DNA from: JBCCXZ01 sp965228005
GTDB taxonomy: Bacteria > Planctomycetota > Planctomycetia > Pirellulales > Lacipirellulaceae
Reading direction: 5' to 3'
NCBI GenBank assembly: GCA_965228005.1
Contig: CBDDGV010000003.1
Span: 372,001 to 436,000 of the forward strand
Length of the DNA stretch: 64,000 nt
The notes beneath the pieces were generated by a model that was not told the DNA's origin, searched no databases, and was given only the letters and a program-made list of their open reading frames with translations. Made by a program: the position numbers and the translations under genes. Numbering within the stretch: the stretch's first letter is position 1; each line of letters begins with the position of its first letter. Shown piece by piece: positions 40,942 to 49,978 of the stretch.

Positions 40942-43143
40942 ATGCGTAACCGCACAAGCAAAACAGCCCGGTGGGGACGCCGCGAGCGCCGGGGCGTGAT
41001 CGTGGTCCTCTCCGCGATCCTGCTCGTGGTCGTGCTGTCGATGGTGGCCTTCGCGGTGGACATCGGCTTCATGATGGTGATCCGCACGCAGCTGCAAGTG
41101 GCGGCCGACTCGGGCGCCATGGCCGCGGGCAACGCGCTGTACCTCGAAGCAAGCGAAATCAAGGCGCTGGCCACGCAGTACGTGACCGAACACTCCGCCG
41201 GCGGACGGAAGGTCACCGACGCCGAGGCCGAGGTGGAGTTCGGCATCTGGGACGTCGACACCGACACGTTCACGCCGACCGCCGACGTGGGCAACGCCCT
41301 GCGTGTGACGGCGAAGCGTTTCGACGCGCCGTTCTTCTTCGCCCGCGTGATGGGCAAGGAGGACTTCACGATGGAGGCCGAGGCGATCGCGATGGTCAAC
41401 CCGCGCGACATCGCGTTTGTGGTGGACCTCTCCGGCTCGATGAACGACGACACCGAGCCCGCCTGGGCGACGCAGACGGTCAACGCGGAGTTCGGCTCGA
41501 AGGTCGGCGACCAGGTGATGAAGGACGTCTACACCGACTTCGGCTACGGGTCGTTCCCCGGGAAGCAGCAGCACGTCGGGTCGCCGTTTGGCATCAAGGC
41601 GGACAAGTACGCCTACGCCGAGCTGACCTCGGACATCGGCCCGCTCACCGACGGCAAGATCGCGAGCAAGTACCGCATCCTGGCGACCGACACGGAGAAG
41701 GAGCGTAAGAAGAAGGCTTACCTGTGGATGATCGATGAGCAGATCGCCAAGGTGATGCCCGCCGCGAAGCCCGCCCCAAACAGCGCCAACTACAGCTACT
41801 GGGAGAAGTACCTCGACTACATCATCCAGCCGGTGAAGATCAGGGCTCCGAGGCCCCCGAAGCCAAAACCGCCCGCACCCCCGAAGCCGCCGACGACCGG
41901 CGGCGGAGGAGGCGGAGGCGGCGGTGGAGGCGGCGGTGGAGGCAGCACCGGCGGTGGTGGAGGAGGCGGCGGCACGACCGATCCCCCGCCCCCGCCCCCG
42001 CCCAAGCCGCCGACCATCGGTCGGTGGGCGCCCGGAGCCGAGCCGGCGGGCCGCGCCGTGCTGACCACGCTGGCCAGCGACCCCGGCTCCTGGTGGACCG
42101 CCACGCGGGCCTTTGCTTGGGGGAGCGTCACGAGCAATTTGATGCTCAAACCGGGCACGCCCCCGGTCGACCGCGGCTGGCTGCCGCCCAGCCAGGACGG
42201 CGACCGCATCCACAAGTTCAACAACCCCAATAAGTTCACCTTCCCAAAGGCCAAGAGCAATCTGCCGAGGAAGCTCCGCAACAAGATCGGGTACCGCACC
42301 TACGTGCAGTTCATGATGGACCACGGCCGCGACCTGAGACCCAACGGCACGCAGTACGTGCCGCTGTCGGTGGAGAGCCCAGACTGCCCCTTCCACACCG
42401 AGGCGACGCCGGCGGGCAACTTCAGCTTCCCCCCGCGGGAGCAGCCGATGCACGCGGCCAGGCGGTCGTTGATCGCGGCGATGAACGTCGCCCTGGAGCG
42501 GAACGACGCCGTTCCCGGCATGGCGAACCGCGACCACGTGGCGATCGTCTCGTTCGATTCGATCAAGGGCGGCAAGCAGCCGGTGGTCCACCAGGACCTG
42601 ACCGGCGACTACCGGCAGGCGATGCAGGCGGTCACGAAGCTGCAGGCGGTGGGCGACAAGGGCGCGAGCACGACGACCGACGCTGGGCTGCGCGTGGCGG
42701 CGGAGATCCTCACCAGCAAGAGCAAAGGCGGCAACGCCCGCGACACCTCGGAGAAGATCGCCGTGCTGCTGACCGACGGCGTGCCCAATAATTACGAGGG
42801 GTCCACCGGCGGCATCGACGACGACATCGACGACATCGCGGACTCGGAGTCGGACGACGACGACGACATCGGCGACATCTACGGCGGCGGCTACTACTGG
42901 CTCGACGCGCCGCTGATCCGCACGCGGAAGCTGCGGCTGGAGCGGCGGGCCGAGGTCTACCCGGTGGGCGTCGGCCTGGGGACCGACTACGGGTTTATGG
43001 ACCGGGTGGCCCGCATCGGCGGCACCGCGAACGCGGCGGGGCAGAGCCCCCGCGGCAGCGGCGACCCCCAGGAGTACGAGCAGATCCTGACCTCGATCTT
43101 CGAGAAGATCATCACCAGCCCCACGGCGCGGCTGGTGCAGTAG
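40942..43143 (+). CDS. TadG-like protein with von Willebrand factor A domain and Gly/Pro-rich insert
   Basis: 733 residues; GACGGAG stands before the ATG. N-terminal Tad/pseudopilin helix (RRGVIVVLSAILLVVVLSMV) and TadG-type repeat region (TQLQVAADSGAMAAGNALYL). The vWA domain starts near 155 with DIAFVVDLSGSMN (MIDAS DxSxS) and resumes near 520 with VAIVSFDSIKGG, ASTTTDAGLRVA and VLLTDGVPNN. Between lies a large insert holding a 15-Gly run flanked by Pro-rich strings. An acidic Asp-rich loop follows at about 630. Probably a surface-exposed, metal-dependent adhesion or assembly protein. Confidence 0.85.
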   Translation: MRNRTSKTARWGRRERRGVIVVLSAILLVVVLSMVAFAVDIGFMMVIRTQLQVAADSGAMAAGNALYLEASEIKALATQYVTEHSAGGRKVTDAEAEVEFGIWDVDTDTFTPTADVGNALRVTAKRFDAPFFFARVMGKEDFTMEAEAIAMVNPRDIAFVVDLSGSMNDDTEPAWATQTVNAEFGSKVGDQVMKDVYTDFGYGSFPGKQQHVGSPFGIKADKYAYAELTSDIGPLTDGKIASKYRILATDTEKERKKKAYLWMIDEQIAKVMPAAKPAPNSANYSYWEKYLDYIIQPVKIRAPRPPKPKPPAPPKPPTTGGGGGGGGGGGGGGGSTGGGGGGGGTTDPPPPPPPKPPTIGRWAPGAEPAGRAVLTTLASDPGSWWTATRAFAWGSVTSNLMLKPGTPPVDRGWLPPSQDGDRIHKFNNPNKFTFPKAKSNLPRKLRNKIGYRTYVQFMMDHGRDLRPNGTQYVPLSVESPDCPFHTEATPAGNFSFPPREQPMHAARRSLIAAMNVALERNDAVPGMANRDHVAIVSFDSIKGGKQPVVHQDLTGDYRQAMQAVTKLQAVGDKGASTTTDAGLRVAAEILTSKSKGGNARDTSEKIAVLLTDGVPNNYEGSTGGIDDDIDDIADSESDDDDDIGDIYGGGYYWLDAPLIRTRKLRLERRAEVYPVGVGLGTDYGFMDRVARIGGTANAAGQSPRGSGDPQEYEQILTSIFEKIITSPTARLVQ

Positions 43144-43163
43144 AGGGGCGACGCCGGGCGCGG

Positions 43164-43607
43164 CTAATTGAAGTCGAACTTGCGCACCGAGCGGTTGATC
43201 CGCCGGGCCCGGCTCCAGGCGAGCTTGGCCTGGCGATTCTTGCCCTGCTTCTGGAGAACGAAGCTGCGGGCGGAGAGGACCAGGTCCGCCGGGATGGGTT
43301 CCTTCTCGAGCTCGTCGAGCTTGGCGTGGGCTTCCTCGTAGTTGCCCTGGGCAGCCATCGCTACGGTGGTGAGCACCATCGCCCTGCCGGTGAAGTCCGG
43401 GTTGAGCCAGCCCATTTCGACAGCCTCGGTCAGCTTCGACTGAGCCGTCGGGAAGTCTCCCTGCTCGAGGGCCTCTCTCCCTTCCGAGTAGAGCGCGTTC
43501 GCCGACTCCCGTGAGTACTCCTTCTCAGCCCCGCCGCAACCAACCCACAGTATGCACAGTGGCAGACACAGCAACACTGTCGGCGTTCGGACGTTAGCAA
43601 TTCGCAT
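43164..43607 (-). CDS. Small TPR-like lipoprotein, coupled to DUF1559 gene
   Basis: 147 residues. Signal and lipobox (LLCLPLCILWVGCGG), then two to three helical hairpins of TPR type (ANALYSEGREALEQGDFPTA, MVLTTVAMAAQGNYEEAHAK, RSFVLQKQGKNRQAKLAWSR). Its ATG follows the DUF1559 stop with only a few bases between (a GTG even overlaps the stop), so the two are probably coupled. Likely a periplasmic or outer-membrane scaffold for the neighbouring pseudopilin-like protein. Confidence 0.78.
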   Translation of the reverse strand: MRIANVRTPTVLLCLPLCILWVGCGGAEKEYSRESANALYSEGREALEQGDFPTAQSKLTEAVEMGWLNPDFTGRAMVLTTVAMAAQGNYEEAHAKLDELEKEPIPADLVLSARSFVLQKQGKNRQAKLAWSRARRINRSVRKFDFN

Positions 43608-43609
43608 CA

Positions 43610-44752
43610 CTAGTAGTCCGCTATGACCTCACCGCCGTTGCGGCTGCCCAGTGCTCGCCAGACAACCAGATCGATGTCCTCGTTGATGACTTCGGTGTGC
43701 GCGTCGCCGAATGCAACCACAACGACCCCTGGATGCTCACTCCGTGGCGGCACGAAAGCGTGCTCGAACGGCGCGTCGGGGATGAAGCTGTCGCCGCAGG
43801 TAACGCTCGACCAGTTGGGGGGCGCAACGTGGTTGTACTGCGTGCTGTCGTACCCGGCGAAGGGCCAGCCGTTCGACCAGTCCTCCCCGGGGAGCCACCG
43901 CCCGGCGCCGGTAAAGACGAAACCGCTAAAGGACGGGGGGTTTTGGTCGGCCTGCACGAAGAGCGGTTCGAAGGGAACCGCAGGATTGAAATCGTGGTCC
44001 GGGCAACGGATCATGATGTTTGCCCCGCGGACAACCAGTCCACCGGTCTCGCCGCCGTCTCCTTTGGTCATCTCCGAGAAGAAGGCGGTCGAGGCGAGGC
44101 CGTCCGAGAAGGTCCTGGCAGACAGCCCTTTCTCGCCGATCGAAAACGCCCCGTTTCCGCCGACGGGCCAAACGTCCCCCGGCTCTTCATCGTAGTCCCC
44201 TGTCCCGCGTGCTCCTGCCCCAGGGGTCGAGCCTCCGAAGTTGGCTCGATAGTTGTTCTCCGAGATGATGTTGAATGTGTTCGGATCGCTTGGGCAGATG
44301 AAGATCCCCGCAGCGTTTGCAAAGGCTTCGTAGTTCGGATTGATGGGCGTCCCGTTTTGGGTCATCCTCTTGGTGTGCGTGATATCAAAATCGATCAGGT
44401 TGTAGATATTGCCTAACTCCATGTAGGGCAGCAACCAGATGTGCACCGAGTAGAAGCCCGTCTTGATATTCGGGTCCGGCGTCAGGCCGTCGTAGTTTGA
44501 CCCCCCTTCCTCCTGGTTCGTACTTAGGTTCAGGACATCAGGCCTCAGCCGACCAGGCGGAAACACGCCCTGCGCGCTCTCGTAGTTGGCGGCGCCGATG
44601 GCCATCTGGCGGATGTTGCTGGTGCACTCCGTGCGTCGAGCCGCCTCACGAGCAGACTGGATCGCGGGGAGCAGCAGCGCGATCAGCACCCCGATGATCG
44701 CGATGACGACCAGCAGCTCGACGAGCGTGAATGCTTGAACCGAGCGACGCAT
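43610..44752 (-). CDS. DUF1559 prepilin-like protein
   Basis: 380 residues from the ATG with AAGAGAA upstream; another ATG seven codons earlier is possible. N-terminus RRSVQAFTLVELLVVIAIIG, then LLLPAIQSAREAARRTECTS, DUF1559 domain with GVLIALL and the C-terminal HPGVVVVAFGDAHTEVI. Phe rather than Gly precedes TLVEL at the prepilin site, a small departure from the other two family members here. A TPR lipoprotein gene follows. Confidence 0.9.
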   Translation of the reverse strand: MRRSVQAFTLVELLVVIAIIGVLIALLLPAIQSAREAARRTECTSNIRQMAIGAANYESAQGVFPPGRLRPDVLNLSTNQEEGGSNYDGLTPDPNIKTGFYSVHIWLLPYMELGNIYNLIDFDITHTKRMTQNGTPINPNYEAFANAAGIFICPSDPNTFNIISENNYRANFGGSTPGAGARGTGDYDEEPGDVWPVGGNGAFSIGEKGLSARTFSDGLASTAFFSEMTKGDGGETGGLVVRGANIMIRCPDHDFNPAVPFEPLFVQADQNPPSFSGFVFTGAGRWLPGEDWSNGWPFAGYDSTQYNHVAPPNWSSVTCGDSFIPDAPFEHAFVPPRSEHPGVVVVAFGDAHTEVINEDIDLVVWRALGSRNGGEVIADY

Positions 44753-44900
44753 GGATTCTCTTTGGTGGGGCATAGCAGAGTGCCGGGGTGTACGCAGGGT
44801 AGGTAGGCGGCGTGCGGATGCCCAGGAAGCGCATCGCTCGCCGAGGAACTTATCAGCAATATATTAAGAAACAAGGGTCAGCCTGCCAACGCTTTCGCAT

Positions 44901-46292
44901 TCAGGGCTGCTCCGATTGCCTTACCCGCGTCCCGGGCCCGATGTCCACATCGACCCAGACCAGCCGGTGGTCTGAGCTGGGGAAAGGGAACGTGCCTACC
45001 AGCGGAAAGAGCGGGTCGGACGCCTCCGGCCAGAACACTCCAGACCCCGCAATCCGCAGGCCCGTCGAGGGCAGGACGTAGTCGAGCCTGAGGTTGCCCG
45101 GCCCGTCCATGTCGGGCGGATCGCACGTGTCGTGGCTCGGGTCGCCGGTTTGGGCCCTGTTGGCTCCGCCTTGGGTCGCCGCTTGCTCGGCCCCGCCGGC
45201 GGATGCGGGGACCGGCTCGGCTTGAACCTTCGGGTGCTCGAGCAAGAGACGGATCGCGTTGGAGCCGTCTCCGTCGGAAGGGTCGCTGTTGAGGTCGCCG
45301 ACGATCACGAAGGCATCGTTCGGTCCGAGCCCGCCTCTGCCACCCCGATCGTCGTAGATGTAGTCGGCGGTCGGCCCGCCGGTGACGTAGTCGGCCCAGA
45401 AACGTATCTCGTCGTGGTTGCGCCTTCCGTTACGGTCCTCCGCACCGTCGTAGACCGGCGGGGTCGGGTGCGACGCGAGCAGGTGGAGCGTACGCCCGTC
45501 GATCAGGAAAGGAACATCCCAGTGGCTCTTGGATGAAAGCGGAAAGCGATCTAAGGCCTCTGGATCGTACCAGTCATTGGCGGCCGGGGTCGACGCGTCG
45601 TCGGGGAGCAACGCGTTCGGCATGTCCTTCCAAAGGAAGCCCTGGAAGGTCCGGATCCGATCGGTATCGATCGGGTAGCGGGAGAGAATGGCCATGCCGT
45701 ACTGACCCGGAAAGGCGCCGTACCCCCAGCAGTCCCCGCCGTAAGCGCGTGCCCCAGGAGCCGCGTCGACCTCGCCATTCTTATCCAGGTCTCGCCCTGA
45801 GTGCACGCCGGTATTGACCGGTGCAGTGAACTGGTGCTCGTAGTGGATGGTCTGCGGCTCTGGCAGTACGCCTGTGCCATCGCTTTGGGAGATAGCCAAG
45901 TAGTTCGCCTGCAGATTGCTGAGCAGCTCGGCAGGGTTTCTGCCTGCGTCGGCTCCGGGGTAGTCGAACTCGTTCAGGAGCAGCACATCGGGGCGAACCC
46001 GCTGGATGATCTCCGCAACCGCTCGAATCTGCGGATCGTCCTTCGTCTTGAGGCGGGATTCCAGCGCTCCGTGTTTGTCTCCGAAAAGAGAGACGTTGAA
46101 AGTGGCTATCCGCAGGGGCTCGTCCGTGTGGCCGACCGCTGCCGTACCGATGGCTAGAAGCAGGGCCCCAAGAAAATGAAGCGAAGAGAAAGTCGTTTCC
46201 AGGTGTATCTCATTCACAAGCAAACACTTAGAAGAGGCTTTGGATTTGAGCGCAAGGGAGAGAGAACGAAAGATCAGGCGGGGGCGATTCAT
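44901..46292 (-). CDS. Secreted endonuclease/exonuclease/phosphatase-fold protein
   Basis: Up to 463 residues; a GTG at 46217 would give a more normal signal peptide (SSLHFLGALLLAIGTAAVGH) and may be the real start. The EEP fold shows LRIATFNVSLFGDKHG, RPDVLLLNEFDYPG, GMAILSRYPID, LLASHPTPP, VIVGDLNSDPSDG and PSSDHRLVWVDVD, with Asn, Glu, Asp, Asn, Asp and His at the expected metal and catalytic places. It could be a secreted nuclease or a phosphodiesterase. No anchor at the C-terminus. Confidence 0.85.
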   Translation of the reverse strand: MNRPRLIFRSLSLALKSKASSKCLLVNEIHLETTFSSLHFLGALLLAIGTAAVGHTDEPLRIATFNVSLFGDKHGALESRLKTKDDPQIRAVAEIIQRVRPDVLLLNEFDYPGADAGRNPAELLSNLQANYLAISQSDGTGVLPEPQTIHYEHQFTAPVNTGVHSGRDLDKNGEVDAAPGARAYGGDCWGYGAFPGQYGMAILSRYPIDTDRIRTFQGFLWKDMPNALLPDDASTPAANDWYDPEALDRFPLSSKSHWDVPFLIDGRTLHLLASHPTPPVYDGAEDRNGRRNHDEIRFWADYVTGGPTADYIYDDRGGRGGLGPNDAFVIVGDLNSDPSDGDGSNAIRLLLEHPKVQAEPVPASAGGAEQAATQGGANRAQTGDPSHDTCDPPDMDGPGNLRLDYVLPSTGLRIAGSGVFWPEASDPLFPLVGTFPFPSSDHRLVWVDVDIGPGTRVRQSEQP

Positions 46293-46875
46293 GCGTGCCC
46301 ATTCTGACGTATTGCTGACGGCGCGTCGCGGACCTAAGTGCAGTACGCGAGCGAGGTATCATCCCCCAGTAGCCAGAGGTGCTGTTTCCCGTGTTTTGAG
46401 GGCCGACTAGATGCTCGGGGCCGCCTCCCGACCAAGAAATCGGAGAAGTATTGGCAAAGATGAGCCGAAATCGTTGCATAGTGCGTCAGGCCGACCGTAC
46501 AATGCGAACGCTGCCGCTCGCCTGTTAGGACGTTCCCGCCACGCCAATTGCTCTCGGACATCGGTTCTCGGGCCTACAGCGCCCTGTTGGACCGCACCAC
46601 CACGCCTAGTCCGCGCACACTGCGCGGGCGGTTGTGCGTTGCGAACCGTCTCTTGCAGGGTGCGTCGGCAGCACCGGATCCATGCTACAGCTCGCCGCCG
46701 AGCGGGTAGCACCGCCCAGCAACCGTAGAGCCGGGATTCGATCGGTCAGCGGTTTGCTGAAACAAGTCGCCATGCGGCACCTACTGATTGAGCATTTGTT
46801 GACGAAGTGTGCCACGGTGAACGGGCTTTTCCGAAGTCGGCACATGACAAACTAATTGGAGAAGAAAAGAACAGC
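46293..46875. other. Intergenic stretch between divergent secreted-protein genes
   Basis: No supported gene. Frames seen on both strands lack ribosome-binding sites and known sequence. It lies between a leftward EEP gene and a rightward PEP-CTERM gene, so it should hold both promoters. TTGGAGAAGAAAAG just before the PEP-CTERM ATG acts as its ribosome-binding site. Confidence 0.4.
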
Positions 46876-48084
46876 ATGAACTCCGAGAAGCACTTTACGC
46901 GGGCCGCATTGGCATTGGCGACGGTCGCCCTCGCTGGCCAAGCCTTTGCCGTGGAAATCGCCAGGGACGACTTTGACGCAGCGCGTGAATTCCTGACCTA
47001 CAGCACGAGCCCCGTCGACCCGGGGCTGAACGGACTGTTCAACTCGGGTGCGAGCCGTTTTGATCGCTGGGGTATCGCGAACCGCACGCTCGACGACACA
47101 GCCGGTCCAGGATCGCAGGGCCTGCCGTTCGATGTCGTCGACGAGACGATTCTGGCGGCCGCCGGGTCGACCGGAGGCGTGTTCCCCCCAGACGACAAGG
47201 GCATCCTCAAGAGCACCGACCTCTCCAACGTGTTTATCGTCGGCGACCTCCAGAATGACATCAATATGAGCGGCACCGGGTCGGCGACCTGGACCTTCGA
47301 CGTCTCGGGATTCAACAACCTCTCCGTGTCGTTGGACATGGCCGCTATCGGTGCATTTGAGGACACCGATGTCTTCCAGGTTATCGCTCAGGTCGACTCG
47401 AACCCGGTCCAGATCATCATGAACGGCACCGCGAACGACGGAGTCCAGTACACCGTCGAGATGGAAGGCGGCATCACCTACGACCGCTACGAGAGCCCGT
47501 TCTGGGGCGTCGGCGAGGACGCCATCTGGAATTTCATGGTCACCAACCCCGGGTTGGTACCATTCATGAACGGGAGTGACACGATTGATTGGTGCAGTTG
47601 TGACGCGGACTTCGACGGGTTGGACGATGTTTCCGGCGAAAGAGCTTTCGAGGAAACCAATTCGAACGGCACTTTCGACGAGCGGGAGCGTGAACTCTAC
47701 CAGAACCCGATGTCTGTCAACGGCGTCGATCTGAACAACGACTTCCAGACCATTACCGCACCGATCACCGCCTCGGGCAGCACGCTCACACTGACATTTT
47801 CTGCGACGCAGAATGGCAGTCTTGAGTTCTTCGTGATGGACAACCTCGTCATTGAAGGCGATGAGGTAGGCTCCCTCGCGGGCGACTACGACTTCGACGG
47901 CGATGTCGATGTCGCGGACGCGCTCGAAGGCCAGCGTCAGGGCGTCGACCTCAACGGCGACTGGGCGAGTGATTTCCCCACCGGCGAACTGCCCGTTTCC
48001 GCCGTCGGGGCCGTCCCAGAGCCGACCACCCTGGCTCTGCTTGGCCTTGCTTCCTGCTTGCTGGCTCGGCGTCAGCGGGGTTGA
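46876..48084 (+). CDS. PEP-CTERM protein with dockerin-like loop
   Basis: 402 residues. Signal peptide (ALALATVALAGQAFAVE), a beta-rich body (ARDDFDAAREFLTYS; FDVSGFNNLSVSLDMAAIG; LEFFVMDNLVIEGDE), a single dockerin-like loop (DYDFDGDVDVADALEGQRQG) and VPEPTTLALLGLASCLLA with an RRQRG end. The body resembles planctomycete secreted proteins of unknown function. A strong terminator follows. Confidence 0.82.
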   Translation: MNSEKHFTRAALALATVALAGQAFAVEIARDDFDAAREFLTYSTSPVDPGLNGLFNSGASRFDRWGIANRTLDDTAGPGSQGLPFDVVDETILAAAGSTGGVFPPDDKGILKSTDLSNVFIVGDLQNDINMSGTGSATWTFDVSGFNNLSVSLDMAAIGAFEDTDVFQVIAQVDSNPVQIIMNGTANDGVQYTVEMEGGITYDRYESPFWGVGEDAIWNFMVTNPGLVPFMNGSDTIDWCSCDADFDGLDDVSGERAFEETNSNGTFDERERELYQNPMSVNGVDLNNDFQTITAPITASGSTLTLTFSATQNGSLEFFVMDNLVIEGDEVGSLAGDYDFDGDVDVADALEGQRQGVDLNGDWASDFPTGELPVSAVGAVPEPTTLALLGLASCLLARRQRG

Positions 48085-48177
48085 GAGGCACAGCCCGGAT
48101 TGAGTGATCGCCGCGGGTGTTCGCCAAAATACTGGCGTTCCTCCGGAATCCGGGGTTCAATAGAAAACACTGTTGGT

Positions 48178-48220
48178 CTCGGCCCCGTCCAACGAGTTGG
48201 ACGGGGCCGAGTTCTTTTTC
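48178..48220 (+). terminator. Rho-independent terminator
   Basis: Perfect 16-base arms (CTCGGCCCCGTCCAAC and its complement) around GA, followed by TTCTTTTTC. It stands 93 bases after the PEP-CTERM stop and about 100 bases before the next gene's start, so it separates the two rightward units. Confidence 0.9.
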
Positions 48221-48314
48221 ACCTGCCATGAGTCCGCGAGGGAGTCGCGGAACAAACCGCGAGCCGGATGTCGCTCGCAAGCACAGCGTCCTTTACTCAG
48301 AGCAGTTCCCGCCG

Positions 48315-49955
48315 ATGTTACCTTTTTGTTCGCGACGCTCTTGCCGGGGCAGCCTTGGCCTGCGGTGCTTGTTGCTCGGGGTGGTTTCACTCCTCGCCGG
48401 CTCCGCGCACGGAGCGATCCGCGTTGTCAGCTACAACACGCTGGATAATCCGACCAACGCGTTCGAAGACGGTCTGGTTCAAACGATCTTCGACGCGATT
48501 GGAACAAAACCAACGAACGGCATCGCCAAGCGCGCCGACATCATCGCCGTCCAGGAACAGACGACATTCGCGAGTGAGACGACTGCAAGCCGGATCGCGG
48601 ATGCTCTGAATAGTCTCTACGGGGTCGGCTCTTACACCTCAGCCTTGACCGGTTTGGGCGGCGACCGCGTCGGCGTAGTTTACGACACCGCCACGGTGTC
48701 GCTCATCGGATCGACCAACGTTGCCACGAGCGGTCCCAGGCAAGCTTTCCGCGGACAGTTCAGGCCGGTCGGCTACACCAGCCCCGATGCGGACCTGTAC
48801 GTGTACTCGGCCCACTTCAAGGCTGGCAGCAGCAGTTCCGACGAAAGCACGCGAGCCCTGGAGGGGTTGTTCCTGAGGAACAACGCCGATGCACTCGGCC
48901 CCGATGCCAACGTGGTTTTTGCTGGGGACTTCAACTTTGGGGACAACGGCGAGGCGGGCTACCTGAACCTGCTAGGAGGCAACGGCAACACCAACGCCTC
49001 CGATCCGATTGACTTGCCGTTTTGGCCCAGCCCCATCTACGCCGAGCACATGACCCAGTCGACGCGCACCAGCGGCGGCGACGGCGCCGGAGGCGGGATG
49101 GACGACCGGTTCGACCTGCAGATTACCTCCGACGACTTGCTGGACGGCGAGGGGCTTTCTTACATCGGCCCAACCTCGACGGGCCTCGGGGGACTCGACC
49201 ACTCTTATCAGGCCTTCGGCAACGACGGGACCTCCTACAACCAAGCGATCACCTTCCCGAGCACGGGCCGCTCGCAGCCCGCGAACGTGCTGCAGGCGTT
49301 GCACGATTTCAGCGACCACCTGCCGGTGGTGGCCGACTACCAGCTCCCGGCGTGGATGGACGTCGTAGTGAGCGCCGTGCCGACCGAGGTGGAGTTGGGT
49401 GAATCGGTCAACGTGGACGTGATGATCGAGAACATCGCGAACGTCCTCAGCGCGAACGCGGCCGACGAGCTGGACTACACAGTCACGGTTTCGGGGGACC
49501 TGTTGATCGGCGGCGACCCGATGGGGGAGATCGTCGGGTTCGACCCCGCCACAGGGGGCGCCCAGACGGAGCAGATCGAACTCGACACCTCGTCGCCGGG
49601 CTCGAAGTCCGGCACGATTGCGGTCATCAGCAACAGCCAAGCGGTTCAGGCGGGTAGTTTTTCAATGCCGATCTCATTCTCCGTGGTCACGCCCCCCGTG
49701 GACGCGGACTTCGATAACGACAACGATGTGGACGATACAGACCTGTTGCTTTGGGACGCCGGATTTCAGTTTGGGCCGGGGCTGTCGGGCATAGGCGACG
49801 CCGACATCGACGGCGACGCCGATGTTGCGGACGTGCTCTTGTGGCAGCAGGAGTATACCGGCCCGTTATCGTCGGTCACCGTTGTTCCAGAACCGGCCGC
49901 GGGTGTGGCTGTCTTGCTCGCGTTGGCGCTAGCAGTTGCCAAACGACGTCGTTGA
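48315..49955 (+). CDS. PEP-CTERM endonuclease/exonuclease/phosphatase-fold protein
   Basis: 546 residues from the ATG after the terminator; the frame is open further left through the hairpin, which cannot be coding. Signal peptide (LLLGVVSLLAGSAHGA), EEP domain about 35-350 (IRVVSYNTLDNPTN, DIIAVQEQTTF, YVYSAHFKAG, VVFAGDFNFGDNGEAGYL, DFSDHLPVVADY), a beta-sandwich (about 360-470), dockerin loops (DFDNDNDVDDTDLLLWDAGF; DADIDGDADVADVLLWQQEY) and VPEPAAGVAVLLALALAV. A surface-anchored nuclease or phosphatase; the substrate is not readable. Confidence 0.87.
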   Translation: MLPFCSRRSCRGSLGLRCLLLGVVSLLAGSAHGAIRVVSYNTLDNPTNAFEDGLVQTIFDAIGTKPTNGIAKRADIIAVQEQTTFASETTASRIADALNSLYGVGSYTSALTGLGGDRVGVVYDTATVSLIGSTNVATSGPRQAFRGQFRPVGYTSPDADLYVYSAHFKAGSSSSDESTRALEGLFLRNNADALGPDANVVFAGDFNFGDNGEAGYLNLLGGNGNTNASDPIDLPFWPSPIYAEHMTQSTRTSGGDGAGGGMDDRFDLQITSDDLLDGEGLSYIGPTSTGLGGLDHSYQAFGNDGTSYNQAITFPSTGRSQPANVLQALHDFSDHLPVVADYQLPAWMDVVVSAVPTEVELGESVNVDVMIENIANVLSANAADELDYTVTVSGDLLIGGDPMGEIVGFDPATGGAQTEQIELDTSSPGSKSGTIAVISNSQAVQAGSFSMPISFSVVTPPVDADFDNDNDVDDTDLLLWDAGFQFGPGLSGIGDADIDGDADVADVLLWQQEYTGPLSSVTVVPEPAAGVAVLLALALAVAKRRR

Positions 49956-49978
49956 AATGCACGCGGCGCGAATCGGGC

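Noticed and set aside
40870..42591. 573-codon leftward frame opposite the vWA gene
   Set aside because: Product is Arg/Val/His/Gly-rich without any recognisable fold; the forward frame encodes a full TadG/vWA protein.
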